Below are positions 8,623 to 17,788 of a stretch of DNA of 64,000 bases, piece after piece; within the stretch, counting starts at the first letter, position 1, and the number at the start of each line of letters is the position of its first letter. Below the pieces are notes generated by a model that did not search any database, was not told where the DNA came from, and saw nothing but the letters and a program-made list of their open reading frames with translations. Position numbers and translations under genes: made by a program. This DNA is from Streptomyces cinerochromogenes (GTDB lineage: Bacteria; Actinomycetota; Actinomycetes; Streptomycetales; Streptomycetaceae), in the NCBI RefSeq assembly GCF_014648635.1, contig NZ_BMRM01000005.1, positions 186,001 through 250,000 of the forward strand. Direction: 5' to 3'.

Positions 8623-9558
8623 TCAGAACACCGACAGGCCGGTGAGTGTGGTGAACCGGTCCAGGGCCGCCACACCGGCCACGGAGTTCCCGCGTTCGTC
8701 CAGGCCCGGGCTCCACACGCACAGCGTGCACCGGCCCGGTACGACGGCGATGATCCCTCCGCCGACCCCGCTCTTGCCGGGCAGGCCGACGCGGTAGGCG
8801 AAGTCGCCGGCCGCGTCGTACGTGCCGCACGTCAGCATGACCGCGTTGACCTGCTTGGCCTGGCTGCGGCTGAGCAGCCGGCTGCCGTCGGCGCGGATGC
8901 CGTGCCGGGCGAGGAAGCCGGTGGCGAGGGCCAGGTCGGCGCAGGAGGCGCCGATGGAGCACTGCCGGAAGTACTGGTCGAGCAGGACCGGCACCTCGTT
9001 GTCGATGTTGCCGTAGGACGCCATGAAATGGGCGAGGGCGGCGTTGCGGTCGCCGTGCGCGGTCTCCGAGGCGGCGACCTCCTTGTCGAAGTCCAGCTCC
9101 GGGTTGCCGCTCTCGGCGCGCAGGAAGGCCAGCAGCTCGCCGGCCGCGTCGCCGGTACGGGTCTGCAGGCGGTCGGTGACGACGAGGGCACCCGCGTTGA
9201 TGAAAGGATTCCGCGGGATGCCGTTCTCGTACTCCAGCTGGACCAGGGAGTTGAACGGGTTGCCGGAGGGTTCCCGGCCCACGTGCTCCCAGAGTTCGTC
9301 GCCCTCCCGGGCCAGGTCCAGGGCGAGCGTGAACACCTTGGTGATCGACTGGGTGGAGAACGGCTGCCGCCAGTCCCCCACGCCGTACACCGTGCCGTCC
9401 AGCTCGGCGACGGCCATGCCGAAGCTGCGGGGGTCGCAGGCGGCGAGCGCCGGGATGTAGTCGGCGGCCCGGCCGCGCCCGGGCGTGCGGCTGATCTCCT
9501 CGGCGATGCGCTCCAGGACCGGCAGGAAGGGGAGGGACGACGTCGTTGTCATGATCAC
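8623..9558 (-). CDS. glsA: Glutaminase (type A/B, serine-dependent)
   Basis: A 311-residue cytosolic glutaminase that hydrolyses L-glutamine to glutamate and ammonia. The beta-lactamase-like fold motif FSTQSITKVF contains the catalytic Ser-x-x-Lys; NPFINAGALV, GNIDNEVP and the GKSGVGGGI loop are family signatures, and length is normal. GTG 9558 is preferred over ATG 9552 because GGAGG sits seven bases before the GTG. It lies immediately downstream of aspA with only about 50 bases between, so it may extend the same nitrogen-releasing operon, giving the cell deamidation of both glutamine and asparagine. Confidence 0.95.
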   Translation of the reverse strand: MIMTTTSSLPFLPVLERIAEEISRTPGRGRAADYIPALAACDPRSFGMAVAELDGTVYGVGDWRQPFSTQSITKVFTLALDLAREGDELWEHVGREPSGNPFNSLVQLEYENGIPRNPFINAGALVVTDRLQTRTGDAAGELLAFLRAESGNPELDFDKEVAASETAHGDRNAALAHFMASYGNIDNEVPVLLDQYFRQCSIGASCADLALATGFLARHGIRADGSRLLSRSQAKQVNAVMLTCGTYDAAGDFAYRVGLPGKSGVGGGIIAVVPGRCTLCVWSPGLDERGNSVAGVAALDRFTTLTGLSVF

Positions 9559-9610
9559 TATTGTGCCTCCCGTCGGCCCCGGAGCGTCATCGTGCTGGCG
9601 TCACCGCAGG

Positions 9611-11020
9611 TCAGGCGGCCGGTGCCCCGCTGCCGGCGACGACCTCCGGACGCAGCAGGTCGGCCAGCTTCCCGGGGGGCAGCAGGCCCTTCTCCAGCAC
9701 CAGTTCGGCCACGCCCCGGCCGGTGACGAGGGCTTCCTTGGCGATGTCGGTCGCCGCCGTGTAGCCGATGTGCGGGTTGAGCGCGGTGACCAGGCCGATG
9801 GAGTTCTCCACGGTGGCCCGCAGCCGCTCCGTGTTGGCGGTGATGCCGAAGACGCAGCGCTCGGCCAGCGTGCGGCAGGCGCTCTCCAGGTGCGTGATCG
9901 ACTCCGACAGGGAGTGCAGGATGATCGGCTCGAAGGCGTTGAGCTGGAGCTGTCCGGCCTCGGCGGCCATGGTGATGGCGACGTCGTTGCCGATCACCTC
10001 GAAGGCGACCTGGTTGACCACCTCGGGGATGACCGGGTTGACCTTGCCCGGCATGATCGACGAACCGGCCTGCACCGGCGGCAGGTTGATCTCGCCGAGA
10101 CCCGCGCGCGGGCCGGAGGACAGCAGCCGCAGGTCGTTGCAGCTCTTGGAGAGCTTGACCGCGATCCGCTTGAGGACGCCGGACATCTGGACGAAGGCGC
10201 CGCAGTCCTGGGTGGCCTCGACCAGGTTGGCGGCGGTGACCAGGTGCAGGCCGGTGAGGGCGGAGAGGTGGCGGCGGGCGGCCTCGGCGTACCCGGCGGG
10301 GGCGTTGAGGCCGGTGCCGATGGCCGTGGCTCCCAGGTTGATCTCATGGATCAGCTCGACGGCCTCGGCCAGACGGCTGCGGTCCTCCTCGATCATGACG
10401 GCGAACGCGGAGAACTCCTGACCGAGCGTCATCGGTACCGCGTCCTGCAACTGTGTACGGCCCATCTTGAGCACGTCACGGAACTCGACGGCCTTGCGGG
10501 CGAAGGCGTCCTGGAGTACGGACATCGACCTGAGCAGTCCACGTACCGCGAAGACCGTCGCCACCTTGACGGCCGTCGGGTAGACGTCATTGGTCGACTG
10601 GCTCAGGTTGACGTCCTCGTTGGGGTGCAGATACGTGTACTGCCCCTTGGCGTGGCCCATCAACTCCAGCGCGCGGTTCGCCACGACCTCGTTGGCGTTC
10701 ATGTTCGTGGACGTGCCGGCGCCGCCCTGGATGACGTCCACGACGAACTGGTCGTGCAGCTCGCCGTTGCGGATCTCGCGGCAGGCGGCGACGATCGCGG
10801 CGGCCTTCTCCGGCGCCAGCAGCCCGAGTTCCTCGTTGGCGAGCGCGGCGGCCTCCTTCACGGCGGCCAGGGCGTCGATCAGGTGCGGGTAGGCGGAGAT
10901 CGGGGTGCCGGTGATGGGGAAGTTCTCCGTCGCGCGCAGGGTGTGGATGCCCCAGTACGCGTCGACGGGGACGTCGCGGTCGCCGAGCAGGTCGTGTTCG
11001 GAGCGAGTGGCGGCGGTCAT
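9611..11020 (-). CDS. aspA: Aspartate ammonia-lyase
   Basis: A 469-residue member of the aspartase/fumarase superfamily converting L-aspartate to fumarate and ammonia. The signature SSIMPGKVNPV (catalytic SS loop) is intact; GRTQLQDAVP and the N-terminal YWGIHTLRATENFPITG (aspartase rather than fumarase form) fix the subfamily. Start ATG 11020 is preceded by AGAGGA at good spacing; a longer frame from 11089 lacks this support. It lies 85 bases downstream of the asparaginase gene and would consume its product. Confidence 0.96.
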   Translation of the reverse strand: MTAATRSEHDLLGDRDVPVDAYWGIHTLRATENFPITGTPISAYPHLIDALAAVKEAAALANEELGLLAPEKAAAIVAACREIRNGELHDQFVVDVIQGGAGTSTNMNANEVVANRALELMGHAKGQYTYLHPNEDVNLSQSTNDVYPTAVKVATVFAVRGLLRSMSVLQDAFARKAVEFRDVLKMGRTQLQDAVPMTLGQEFSAFAVMIEEDRSRLAEAVELIHEINLGATAIGTGLNAPAGYAEAARRHLSALTGLHLVTAANLVEATQDCGAFVQMSGVLKRIAVKLSKSCNDLRLLSSGPRAGLGEINLPPVQAGSSIMPGKVNPVIPEVVNQVAFEVIGNDVAITMAAEAGQLQLNAFEPIILHSLSESITHLESACRTLAERCVFGITANTERLRATVENSIGLVTALNPHIGYTAATDIAKEALVTGRGVAELVLEKGLLPPGKLADLLRPEVVAGSGAPAA

Positions 11021-11105
11021 GAGGGCAGGGGTCCTCTTTCTGAGGTACGGAGGTGAAAGCGCCGGGCCGCGACGGCCGGCAGTCGTCATCGGAACGCGGG
11101 GGGGA

Positions 11106-12122
11106 CTACGCGCAGGCGGTGAGCGGAACCGGATCCAGCGACCGCACCGGCCGCACGCATCCCACCGGCTCCCCGCCCCCGAGCAGCGGCTCCCCCGCGA
11201 ACTCGGTCAGCAGAGCCGGGTCCACCCCGGCCCGTGCCAGCGCGGCCGCGGCGACCGGGACGCGGGCGCGGTTCGCCCCGTCGGCGATCTTGACCGCGAC
11301 GGCCCGGCCGTCGGGCAGCGCGGCGACCTGTACGCCCTCGAAGCCGTCCTTGGCGAGCAGCCCGGGCACGGCCCGCATGAGCGCGGCGACGTCGCGGCCG
11401 GAGCCGGAGGCCATCTCGGCGTGCTCGCGCATCGCGTCGGCGACCCGGGCCTCGGGGGTGCCGGGCGCGGCCGTGGTGATCCGGGCGAGGGCGCGGGCGA
11501 GGCCGTGCAGGGAGATGGAGAACAGCGGGGCGCCGCAGCCGTCCACGGTGACCCGGGCGACGCGCTGGCCGGTCAGGTCCTCGACGGTCGCGGCGACGGC
11601 CTGCTGCAGCGGGTGCGCCGGGTCCAGGTAGTCCTGCAGGGACCAGCCGTTGAGCCGGGCGGTCCAGAGCATGGCCGCGTGCTTGCCGGAGCAGTTCTGG
11701 GCGAGGCGGGAGGGCAGCCGGCCCTCGCGGATCCAGGCGTCCCGGACGACCGGGTCGAACGGCATGTCGGGCACGTTGCGCAGGTCGTCCTCGGTGAGAT
11801 CGGCGAGTTCGAGGATGCGCCGGGTGCCGGCGAGGTGGCGCTCCTCGCCGGAGTGGCTCGCGGCGGCCAGCGACAGCAGTTCGCCGTCGAGCGGAAGGCC
11901 GGCCCGCAGCATGGCCACGGCCTGGAGGGGCTTGACGGCCGAGCGCGGGTAGAAGGCGGCCTCGATGTCGCCGAGCTGGAACTGCACCTGGCCGTCGGCG
12001 CCGAGGACGACGACGGAGCCGTAGTGGATGCCCTCGACGACCCCGCCGCGGACGAGGTGGGCGACGGGGGCGTGGAGGGGTTCGCGGACGACGGGGGCGT
12101 CGGCGGGGGAACTGCTGTACAT
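11106..12122 (-). CDS. L-asparaginase, asparaginase_II family
   Basis: A 338-residue protein of the plant-independent asparaginase_II (PF06089) type rather than the E. coli AnsB fold. Conserved blocks are RSAVKPLQA, SHSGEERHL, QNCSGKHAAML and VDGCGAPLF. Expected reaction is asparagine to aspartate plus ammonia in the cytosol. Start ATG 12122 gives the natural N-terminus MYSSSPADAP. Placed between the permease (41 bases upstream) and aspA, it forms the middle step of import, deamidation, deamination. Members of this family are weakly characterised biochemically, so the substrate is supported mainly by context. Confidence 0.9.
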   Translation of the reverse strand: MYSSSPADAPVVREPLHAPVAHLVRGGVVEGIHYGSVVVLGADGQVQFQLGDIEAAFYPRSAVKPLQAVAMLRAGLPLDGELLSLAAASHSGEERHLAGTRRILELADLTEDDLRNVPDMPFDPVVRDAWIREGRLPSRLAQNCSGKHAAMLWTARLNGWSLQDYLDPAHPLQQAVAATVEDLTGQRVARVTVDGCGAPLFSISLHGLARALARITTAAPGTPEARVADAMREHAEMASGSGRDVAALMRAVPGLLAKDGFEGVQVAALPDGRAVAVKIADGANRARVPVAAAALARAGVDPALLTEFAGEPLLGGGEPVGCVRPVRSLDPVPLTACA

Positions 12123-12163
12123 CACTGCCTGGAATCGGGGGTCGGGGGCGGCCGGAACGCGGG

Positions 12164-13603
12164 TCACGCGTCGGCGCCGGTGGATGTGCGGGCTATGCGG
12201 GCGCGGATGGTGTACCAGCCCGCGACCAGTGCTGCGACGATCAGCGGCAGACAGAGCACGGTGGTGCGTCCGGCGCCGCCGTCGGCGTACATGAGGACCA
12301 GGACGGAGGCGAGGAACGCCAGCGTCACGATCTCGGTCCAGGGGGAGCCCGGCAGACGGTACGACGGCCGGGCCAGCTCGCCGCTGCGGGTCTTCCGCCA
12401 GAAGAGCAGGTGGCAGACCATGATCATGCCCCAGGTCGCGAGGATGCCGATCGCCGCGAAGTTGAGGACGATCTCGAACGCGTCGGCGGGGACCACGTAG
12501 TTCAGGCCCACGCCGAGGACACAGATACCGCTGGTGAGCAGGATTCCGCCGTACGGGACCTGGCTGCGGCTCATCCGGGCGGTGAACTTCGGGGCGGAGC
12601 CGCTCATCGCCATGGAGCGCAGGATGCGGCCGGTGGAGTACAGGCCGGAGTTCAGGGACGACATGGCCGCGGTCAGGACGACCAGGTTCATCACGCCGCC
12701 CGCCGCGGGGACCCCGATGTGGGACAGCACCGTGACGAAGGGGCTCTCGCCGGCGGCGTACTCGTTCCACGGGAGGAGCATCGACAGCAGGACCACGGAG
12801 CCGACGTAGAACAGGCCCACGCGCCACATGATCGAGTTGATCGCCTTCGGCATGATCTTCTCGGGGTTTTCGGTCTCGCCGGCGGCCACGCCGACCAGTT
12901 CGACGGAGGCGTAGGCGAAGACGACGCCCTGGATGATCAGCAGCATGGGCAGCAGACCGCTCGGGAAGACGCCGCCGTTGTCGGTGATCAGGGACGGGCC
13001 GGGCTGGTGGCCGTCGACCGGGTGCTGCGTGACCAGCAGGAAGATGCCGATGCACATGAAGACGACGAGCGCGCTGACCTTGACGATCGCGAACCAGAAC
13101 TCCAGTTCGCCGAAGATCTTGACGGAGATCAGGTTGACGGTCAACACGACCGCAAGGGCGATCAATGCGATCAACCACTGCGGGACGTCGGAGAACATGC
13201 CCCAGTAGTGGGTGTAGGTGGCGACCGCCGTGATGTCGGCGATACCGGTGGTGGCCCAGTTGAGGAAGTACATCCAGCCCGCGGTGTAGGCGCCCTTCTC
13301 GCCCAGGAACTCCCGGGCGTACGACACGAAGGCGCCGGAGGAGGGGCGGTACAGGACGAGTTCGCCGAGGGCGCGGACGACCAGGAAGGCGAAGACGCCG
13401 CAGACGGCGTACGCGATGAAGAGGGAGGGCCCGGCGTCGGCGAGCCGGCCGCCCGCGCCGAGGAAGAGGCCGGTGCCGATGGCACCGCCGATGGCGATCA
13501 TGTTGACGTGCCGGTGCTTCAGGCCTTTGCTGTAGCCGGCGTCTCCGGCGTCGACATGGCCGGACGAGGGGCGCGTCTCGTCTTTGAGGTGCTGCTCGCT
13601 CAC
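12164..13603 (-). CDS. Amino-acid permease, AnsP-like (asparagine uptake inferred)
   Basis: A 479-residue APC-superfamily transporter with twelve predicted helices. The first-helix motif [17 protein letters not shown] and the second-helix [12 protein letters not shown] are the amino-acid transporter family signature; E. coli AnsP and Bacillus homologues share them. The start is GTG 13603, whose GTGA overlaps the stop of the GntR gene, so regulator and permease are translationally coupled. Asparagine (possibly also aspartate or glutamine) is inferred as substrate from the downstream asparaginase and aspartase, not from the sequence itself. Confidence 0.93.
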   Translation of the reverse strand: MSEQHLKDETRPSSGHVDAGDAGYSKGLKHRHVNMIAIGGAIGTGLFLGAGGRLADAGPSLFIAYAVCGVFAFLVVRALGELVLYRPSSGAFVSYAREFLGEKGAYTAGWMYFLNWATTGIADITAVATYTHYWGMFSDVPQWLIALIALAVVLTVNLISVKIFGELEFWFAIVKVSALVVFMCIGIFLLVTQHPVDGHQPGPSLITDNGGVFPSGLLPMLLIIQGVVFAYASVELVGVAAGETENPEKIMPKAINSIMWRVGLFYVGSVVLLSMLLPWNEYAAGESPFVTVLSHIGVPAAGGVMNLVVLTAAMSSLNSGLYSTGRILRSMAMSGSAPKFTARMSRSQVPYGGILLTSGICVLGVGLNYVVPADAFEIVLNFAAIGILATWGMIMVCHLLFWRKTRSGELARPSYRLPGSPWTEIVTLAFLASVLVLMYADGGAGRTTVLCLPLIVAALVAGWYTIRARIARTSTGADA

Positions 13604-14331
13604 GCCTCGGGTCCGCCTTCCGTTGGGGAGTCCGTCCGCTGGGGACGGACGATGTCGGTGAGGGTCGTCTCGACGCGGTCCAGGTGGTGGCTCATGGCCT
13701 CCGCCGCGTCGCGTTCGGAACCGTCGACCAGCGCCTCCACGATCGCCCGGTGCTCGCGGTTGGACTGCTCGCGGCGCCCGCCCAGCTCGTTGAGGAAGGC
13801 CGACTGACGCGCCAGTGCGTCGCGGATCTCCTCGATGACCCGGCGGAAGACCGGGTTCTGGGCGGCCTCGGCCACGGCGAGGTGGAAGAGGGTGTCCATC
13901 GCGACCCAGGCGGTGGTGTCCGCCTCCCGCTCCATGCGGTCGAGCAGGTGGGCCAGGTGGTCCAGGTTCTCCGGGGTGCGGCGCAGGGCCGCGTACCCGG
14001 CGACCGGGATCTCGATGTGGCGGCGCACTTCGAGCAGGTCGCTGGCCGCGTAGTCGCCGAAGGTGGGGTCCTCGACGGTGTTCGCGACGACGAAGGTCCC
14101 CTTGCCGGTCCGGGAGACCGTGAGGCCCATCGTCTGCAGCGCGCGCAGCGCCTCGCGCAGCACGGGCCGGGACACCTCCAGGGTGCGGCACAGCTCGGCC
14201 TCGGAGGGGAGCTTGTCACCGATGGCGTACTGCCCGCGCTCGATGGCGCTGCGGAGGTGGTCGAGCACCGCTTCCATGGCACTGACGCGCCGGGGGACGA
14301 GACCACCTGTCTGGCTGTCTGACAGGTTCAC
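13600..14331 (-). CDS. GntR/FadR-family regulator of the asparagine operon
   Basis: A 243-residue FadR-type repressor: winged helix at about residues 15-80 ([26 protein letters not shown] is the recognition region) and an all-helical FCD effector domain at about 95-225, whose metal/effector residues include D145 region and the two His of SHHLDRVE and [11 protein letters not shown] 14331 is taken as start since the N-terminus [17 protein letters not shown] is shared with homologues. It leads the permease-asparaginase-aspartase operon. An inverted repeat overlaps its own first codons, suggesting autoregulation. The effector is likely an amino acid such as Asn or Asp (inference). Confidence 0.92.
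   Translation of the reverse strand: MNLSDSQTGGLVPRRVSAMEAVLDHLRSAIERGQYAIGDKLPSEAELCRTLEVSRPVLREALRALQTMGLTVSRTGKGTFVVANTVEDPTFGDYAASDLLEVRRHIEIPVAGYAALRRTPENLDHLAHLLDRMEREADTTAWVAMDTLFHLAVAEAAQNPVFRRVIEEIRDALARQSAFLNELGGRREQSNREHRAIVEALVDGSERDAAEAMSHHLDRVETTLTDIVRPQRTDSPTEGGPEA
14305..14327. promoter_or_regulatory. Inverted repeat at start of the GntR gene, candidate operator
   Basis: ACCTGTC at 14305-14311 and GACAGGT at 14321-14327 form a perfect 7-bp inverted repeat with a 9-base gap. It covers codons 2-9 of the regulator gene, so a bound dimer would block its expression. GntR/FadR operators are usually short palindromes with a tighter centre, so this is a candidate only. Confidence 0.4.
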
Positions 14332-14389
14332 GGGAGCGATCCTGCGGGGTGCGGGCAGGGGCTGTCAAGGCATCCGGTAAGGAAACATT

Positions 14390-14431
14390 CACGGGGTGCG
14401 GATGCCTGTATGCAGGCATCCGCACCCCGTG
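14390..14431 (-). terminator. Perfect 19-bp hairpin, terminator of uppP
   Basis: Left arm 14390-14408 and right arm 14413-14431 pair perfectly over 19 bases with a TATG loop. It lies 20 bases past the uppP stop on the minus strand and upstream of the GntR start. There is no T-run, as is common for Streptomyces terminators. It should insulate uppP from the asparagine operon that follows in the same direction. Confidence 0.85.
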
Positions 14432-14450
14432 GGTGATCAGCGGCGTCGGT

Positions 14451-15287
14451 TCAGCTGCTGAGCGTGCCGGTGGCCAGCAGGCCGAGGAGGAGGACACCGA
14501 CGACGATCCGGTAGATCACGAAGGCGTTGAAGGAGTGCTTGGCGACGAACTTGAGCAGCCAGGCGATGGAGGCGTACGCGACGACGAACGAGACGACGGT
14601 GCCGACGGCCAGCGGGGCGGCGCCGACGCCCGCGCCCAGGGCGTCCTTCAGCTCGTACAGGCCCGCACCGGTCAGGGCGGGGATGCCGAGGAAGAAGGAG
14701 AGCCGGGTGGCGGCGACGCGGTCCAGGTCCAGGATGAGCGCGGTGGACATGGTGGCGCCGGAGCGGGAGAAGCCGGGGAAGAGCAGGGCGAGGATCTGGG
14801 AGCAGCCGACCCACATCGCATCCTTGAAGGACGTGTCGTCCTCACCGCGCTTGTGCCGGCCCATCTGGTCGGCGGCCCACATCACGCCCGAGCCGACGAT
14901 CAGCGATCCGGCGACGACCCACAGCGAGGCGAGCGGGCCGTCGATCAGGGGCTTCGCGGCCAGACCCACCACGACGATCGGGACGGTGGCGGCGATCACC
15001 CACCAGGCGAACTTGTAGTCGTGGTGGTAGCGCTCCTCGCGGTTGGTCAGACCGCGGAACCAGGCGGTGACGATCCGCCGGATGTCCTTGAAGAAGTACA
15101 CGAGCACGGCGGCGATGGCGCCGACCTGGATGACGGCGGAGAACCCGACGACGGACTTGTCGTCGACGGGGATGTCCATGAGCCCCTCGGCGATCTTGAG
15201 GTGGCCGGTGGAGGACACGGGGAGGAACTCGGTCACCCCCTCGACTACTCCGAGGACGACGGCCTGACCGACGGAGATGGCGCTCAT
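14451..15287 (-). CDS. uppP: Undecaprenyl-diphosphatase
   Basis: A 278-residue integral membrane phosphatase (BacA/UppP family) that recycles undecaprenyl diphosphate to the monophosphate lipid carrier for peptidoglycan and other envelope glycans; extra copies give bacitracin tolerance. Both signature loops are present: EGVTEFLPVSSTGHL near the N-terminus (catalytic Glu and Ser/His) and PGFSRSGATMST in the middle, with eight or so helices. Start ATG 15287; the 23 codons upstream in frame are not family-like. Single gene ended by a strong hairpin. Confidence 0.96.
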   Translation of the reverse strand: MSAISVGQAVVLGVVEGVTEFLPVSSTGHLKIAEGLMDIPVDDKSVVGFSAVIQVGAIAAVLVYFFKDIRRIVTAWFRGLTNREERYHHDYKFAWWVIAATVPIVVVGLAAKPLIDGPLASLWVVAGSLIVGSGVMWAADQMGRHKRGEDDTSFKDAMWVGCSQILALLFPGFSRSGATMSTALILDLDRVAATRLSFFLGIPALTGAGLYELKDALGAGVGAAPLAVGTVVSFVVAYASIAWLLKFVAKHSFNAFVIYRIVVGVLLLGLLATGTLSS

Positions 15288-15360
15288 GGGATCCAGTTCT
15301 GAGGAGTTGGTCGACAGTGCTGTAGACACTAATTGCTGTGCCCGGCCGGGTGGCAAGCCC

Positions 15361-15735
15361 TCAGGCCCACAGGGCGCCGGCGAGTGAGGCCCCGGTAAAG
15401 GCTGCCGCGAGCCCCGCCGACACGCTTGCCACGACGTTCAGGGCAGCGTAGAGCCCCGAGCCCGCCTCGGTCAGCCGCAGGGTCTCGTAGGAGAAGGTCG
15501 AGTACGTCGTCAGCGCACCGCACAGCCCGGCGCCCACCAGGAGCCGCAGATCCGGCCCGGCGACCCCGGCGGAGACGGCACCGGTGAGCAGCCCCAGGAC
15601 CAGGCAGCCGACCACGTTCACCACGAAGGTGCCCCAGGGGAACAGCGAGTCGTGGCGGGCCTGCACGGCACGGTCGGTGAGATAGCGCACGGGCGCGCCG
15701 ACGACGGCTCCCGCGACGACCAGCAGCCAGTTCAC
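15361..15735 (-). CDS. crcB: Fluoride channel CrcB/Fluc, second subunit
   Basis: A 124-residue, four-helix Fluc protein. Family marks are [10 protein letters not shown] in helix 1, [10 protein letters not shown] in helix 2 (pore Asn) and the helix-3 break [15 protein letters not shown] with the conserved Thr/Phe of the fluoride track. It exports toxic fluoride passively as a dual-topology dimer. Starts at GTG 15735, overlapping the DUF190 stop as GTGA. Last gene of crcB-DUF190-crcB. Confidence 0.93.
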   Translation of the reverse strand: MNWLLVVAGAVVGAPVRYLTDRAVQARHDSLFPWGTFVVNVVGCLVLGLLTGAVSAGVAGPDLRLLVGAGLCGALTTYSTFSYETLRLTEAGSGLYAALNVVASVSAGLAAAFTGASLAGALWA

Positions 15736-16118
15736 AACGACTTCTTACCTTCCCCGTCCGTTCCGTCCGGGCCCGGGGTACGCCGGTGCGACCGGGGAAG
15801 GACGACCTCGCACTCCTCCAGGGTCACGAGGCCCTCGCCGACGAGCTCCTCCAGCTGCGGCAGGAAGGCCCGCACCCGCTCCTCGGCGTCCACGACGACC
15901 ACCGCGACCGGCAGGTCCTCGCTCAGCGACAGCAGGCGGGAGGTGTGGATGCGGGAGGAGGCGCCGTAGCCCTCGATGCCCCGGAAGACGCTGGCGCCGG
16001 CGAGTCCGGCGGCGTGCGCGCGGTGGACGATCTCGGAGTAGAGCGGTTTGTGGTGCCAGGTCTCGTTCTCGTCGACGTACACGGTGAGCCGGAGGGCGGG
16101 GCCGGTGAGGGATGTCAT
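15732..16118 (-). CDS. DUF190 protein lodged between two crcB genes
   Basis: A 128-residue soluble protein of the DUF190 family (PF02641), alpha/beta with a PII-like core. Conserved blocks are [35 protein letters not shown] and [17 protein letters not shown] 16118 overlaps the stop of the upstream crcB (ATGA), and its own stop overlaps the next crcB (GTGA), so all three proteins are made together. PII-like resemblance suggests a nucleotide-sensing regulator of the channel, but this is not demonstrated for the family to my knowledge. Confidence 0.92.
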   Translation of the reverse strand: MTSLTGPALRLTVYVDENETWHHKPLYSEIVHRAHAAGLAGASVFRGIEGYGASSRIHTSRLLSLSEDLPVAVVVVDAEERVRAFLPQLEELVGEGLVTLEECEVVLPRSHRRTPGPDGTDGEGKKSL

Positions 16119-16576
16119 CGCTGCCTCCTGACGAGCAGCCCGCGGGCGGCGGCCGAGGCGAGCCACACCGCCGAGAGGGCCGCCAGGAGCGTCACGGCGA
16201 GATAGGCGAGGCCCAGCCCCGGGCGGCCGGCGTCGACCAGCCCGCGCGTGTCGACCGCGTAGGTGGAGAAGGTGGTGAAGCCGCCGAGGACGCCGGTGCC
16301 GAGGAACGGCCGCAGCAGCCGGTGGGCCGCCCACACCTCGGTGACCAGCACCATGAGCACGCCCATGGCGGCGCAGCCGGAGACGTTGGTCCAGAACGTC
16401 GCCCACGGGAAGCCGCCGGGGGGCGTCGGCAGGGCGAGCGTGAGCGCGTAGCGGGCCACCGCGCCGAGCGCGCCGCCGGCCGCCACGACCGCGACGACGG
16501 GCGCCTGCGCACGCCACTCGGGCCGTCGCGGCGGCGCCGGGCGGACGCCGCGGGTCTCCGTCTCCGGGGCTGTCAT
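16115..16576 (-). CDS. crcB: Fluoride channel CrcB/Fluc, first subunit
   Basis: A 153-residue Fluc homologue with an N-terminal cytosolic extension of about 25 residues (Pro/Arg-rich) and four helices. Marks are [23 protein letters not shown] and [14 protein letters not shown]. Because it differs from the downstream copy, the pair may form an obligate heterodimer, as known for split crcB genes of Gram-positive bacteria. The 67 bases upstream hold no recognisable fluoride riboswitch, so regulation must be by other means. Confidence 0.93.
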   Translation of the reverse strand: MTAPETETRGVRPAPPRRPEWRAQAPVVAVVAAGGALGAVARYALTLALPTPPGGFPWATFWTNVSGCAAMGVLMVLVTEVWAAHRLLRPFLGTGVLGGFTTFSTYAVDTRGLVDAGRPGLGLAYLAVTLLAALSAVWLASAAARGLLVRRQR

Positions 16577-16643
16577 CTGGTACGTCTCCTCTTCGGCCCC
16601 TGCCCCGACGGGCGATCAAGGCCGGGACCAGGGTACCGCCGCC

Positions 16644-17603
16644 TCAGCCGGCGCCGGGCCGGGCGCAGACCGCCACCCCCGGCTCCTGGAGGCTGCCGAG
16701 CACCAGGTGGTCACCGACGGCGCACACACTGGTGACCATGCGGAAGCCGGAGCGCCGGCGGACGAGGTGGTGCACGGTGCGGCCCCGGTCGTCCACGGCG
16801 ACGACGCCGACGGTCCCGCTCGGGCGGTACGGCGCGCGCACGACGGCCCGGGCGGCGGTCCGGCGGACGGCCGGCGGGGTGCGGTGCAGCAGGTCCAGCG
16901 GGGGGACGCGGGGGCTGGCCAGGGCCACCCAGACGGGACCGCCGGGGCCCTCGCGCCAGAGGTTGTCCGGCATGCCGGGCAGCTCGGCGAAGGGTTCGGC
17001 GCGGCCGGCGCGGGGACCGGTGAGCAGGAAACGGGTGAGGCGGCAGGAGCCGGTCTCGGCGATCACCAGGAAGGAGCCGTCGGCGCTCGGGGCGAGCCCG
17101 TTGGCGAACTGGAGCCCGTCCAGCACGACGTCGGGTTCCCCGCCCCCGGGGGCGAGCCGCAGCAGGCGCCCGGTGCCGGTGTGCTCGACGATGTCGCCGA
17201 TCCACCGGCTCAGCGGGTAGCGGCGGCTGGAGACGGTGACGTACACGGTGCCGTCGGGCAGGGCGACGGCGTTGCTGCAGAAGCGGAGCGGCTCCCCCGC
17301 GAGGGTGTCCACGAGGACGCGGACGGTGCCGTCGTCCGTGCCCACGCGCAGCAGGCCGCGTTCCGCGTCGCACACCAGCAGGTCGCCGTCCGGCAGCGGT
17401 TCGAGCCCGAGGGGACGGCCGCCGGTCTCGGCCAGCACCTCCACGCGGGCGGTGCGCGGGTCGCCGAGGTGGTGGACGCGGAGGATGCGTCCGTCCGCGA
17501 CGCCGGTCAGCACGCGCCCGTGCGGATCGGCGACGACGTCCTCGGGGCCGCGGGCGCCCAGGGCGACGTAGTGGAGCGGCACGAGTGCCGTCGGTCGGTC
17601 CAT
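16644..17603 (-). CDS. SMP-30/strictosidine-synthase-like beta-propeller hydrolase
   Basis: A 319-residue six-bladed propeller protein without a signal peptide. Segments such as GPEDVVADPHGRVLTGVADGRI, FCSNAVALPDGTVYVT, FANGLAPSADGSFLVIAETG and GMPDNLWREGPGGPVWVAL are typical of the strictosidine-synthase/SMP-30 group, where the Glu and Asn/Asp residues bind a calcium ion for lactone or ester hydrolysis. The true substrate is unknown; plant-type strictosidine synthesis is not implied. Start ATG 17603 has GGAGG eight bases upstream. Preceded by a tandem-repeat leader and followed by the crcB group on the same strand. Confidence 0.85.
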   Translation of the reverse strand: MDRPTALVPLHYVALGARGPEDVVADPHGRVLTGVADGRILRVHHLGDPRTARVEVLAETGGRPLGLEPLPDGDLLVCDAERGLLRVGTDDGTVRVLVDTLAGEPLRFCSNAVALPDGTVYVTVSSRRYPLSRWIGDIVEHTGTGRLLRLAPGGGEPDVVLDGLQFANGLAPSADGSFLVIAETGSCRLTRFLLTGPRAGRAEPFAELPGMPDNLWREGPGGPVWVALASPRVPPLDLLHRTPPAVRRTAARAVVRAPYRPSGTVGVVAVDDRGRTVHHLVRRRSGFRMVTSVCAVGDHLVLGSLQEPGVAVCARPGAG

Positions 17604-17638
17604 GCGCGGTCCCTCCTCCGTCGGGGACCCCTGCGCCC

Positions 17639-17708
17639 CCCTGCCGTCCCCCGCCGTACCCTGCCGTCCCCCGCCGCACCCTGTCGTCCCCCGCCGCACC
17701 CTGCCGCA
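17639..17708. repeat. 20-bp tandem repeat, three and a half copies
   Basis: Units at 17639-17658, 17659-17678 and 17679-17698 differ at only one or two positions and a half unit follows to 17708; further downstream the pattern decays into CCGTG-rich sequence. It occupies the leader between the ArsR-type gene and the SMP-30-like gene. Confidence 0.85.
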
Positions 17709-17788
17709 TCCTGCCGTGCCGTGCCCGCCGTGCCGTGTCCTGCTGTGCCGTGGCCTCCCCCGCCGTCAACTGCCCGCGGCCGCCGCCG

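Noticed and set aside
16577..16643. Fluoride riboswitch before the first crcB
   Set aside because: The 67-base leader does not show the conserved GGCGAUGG/CUGAUGGC elements of the crcB motif.
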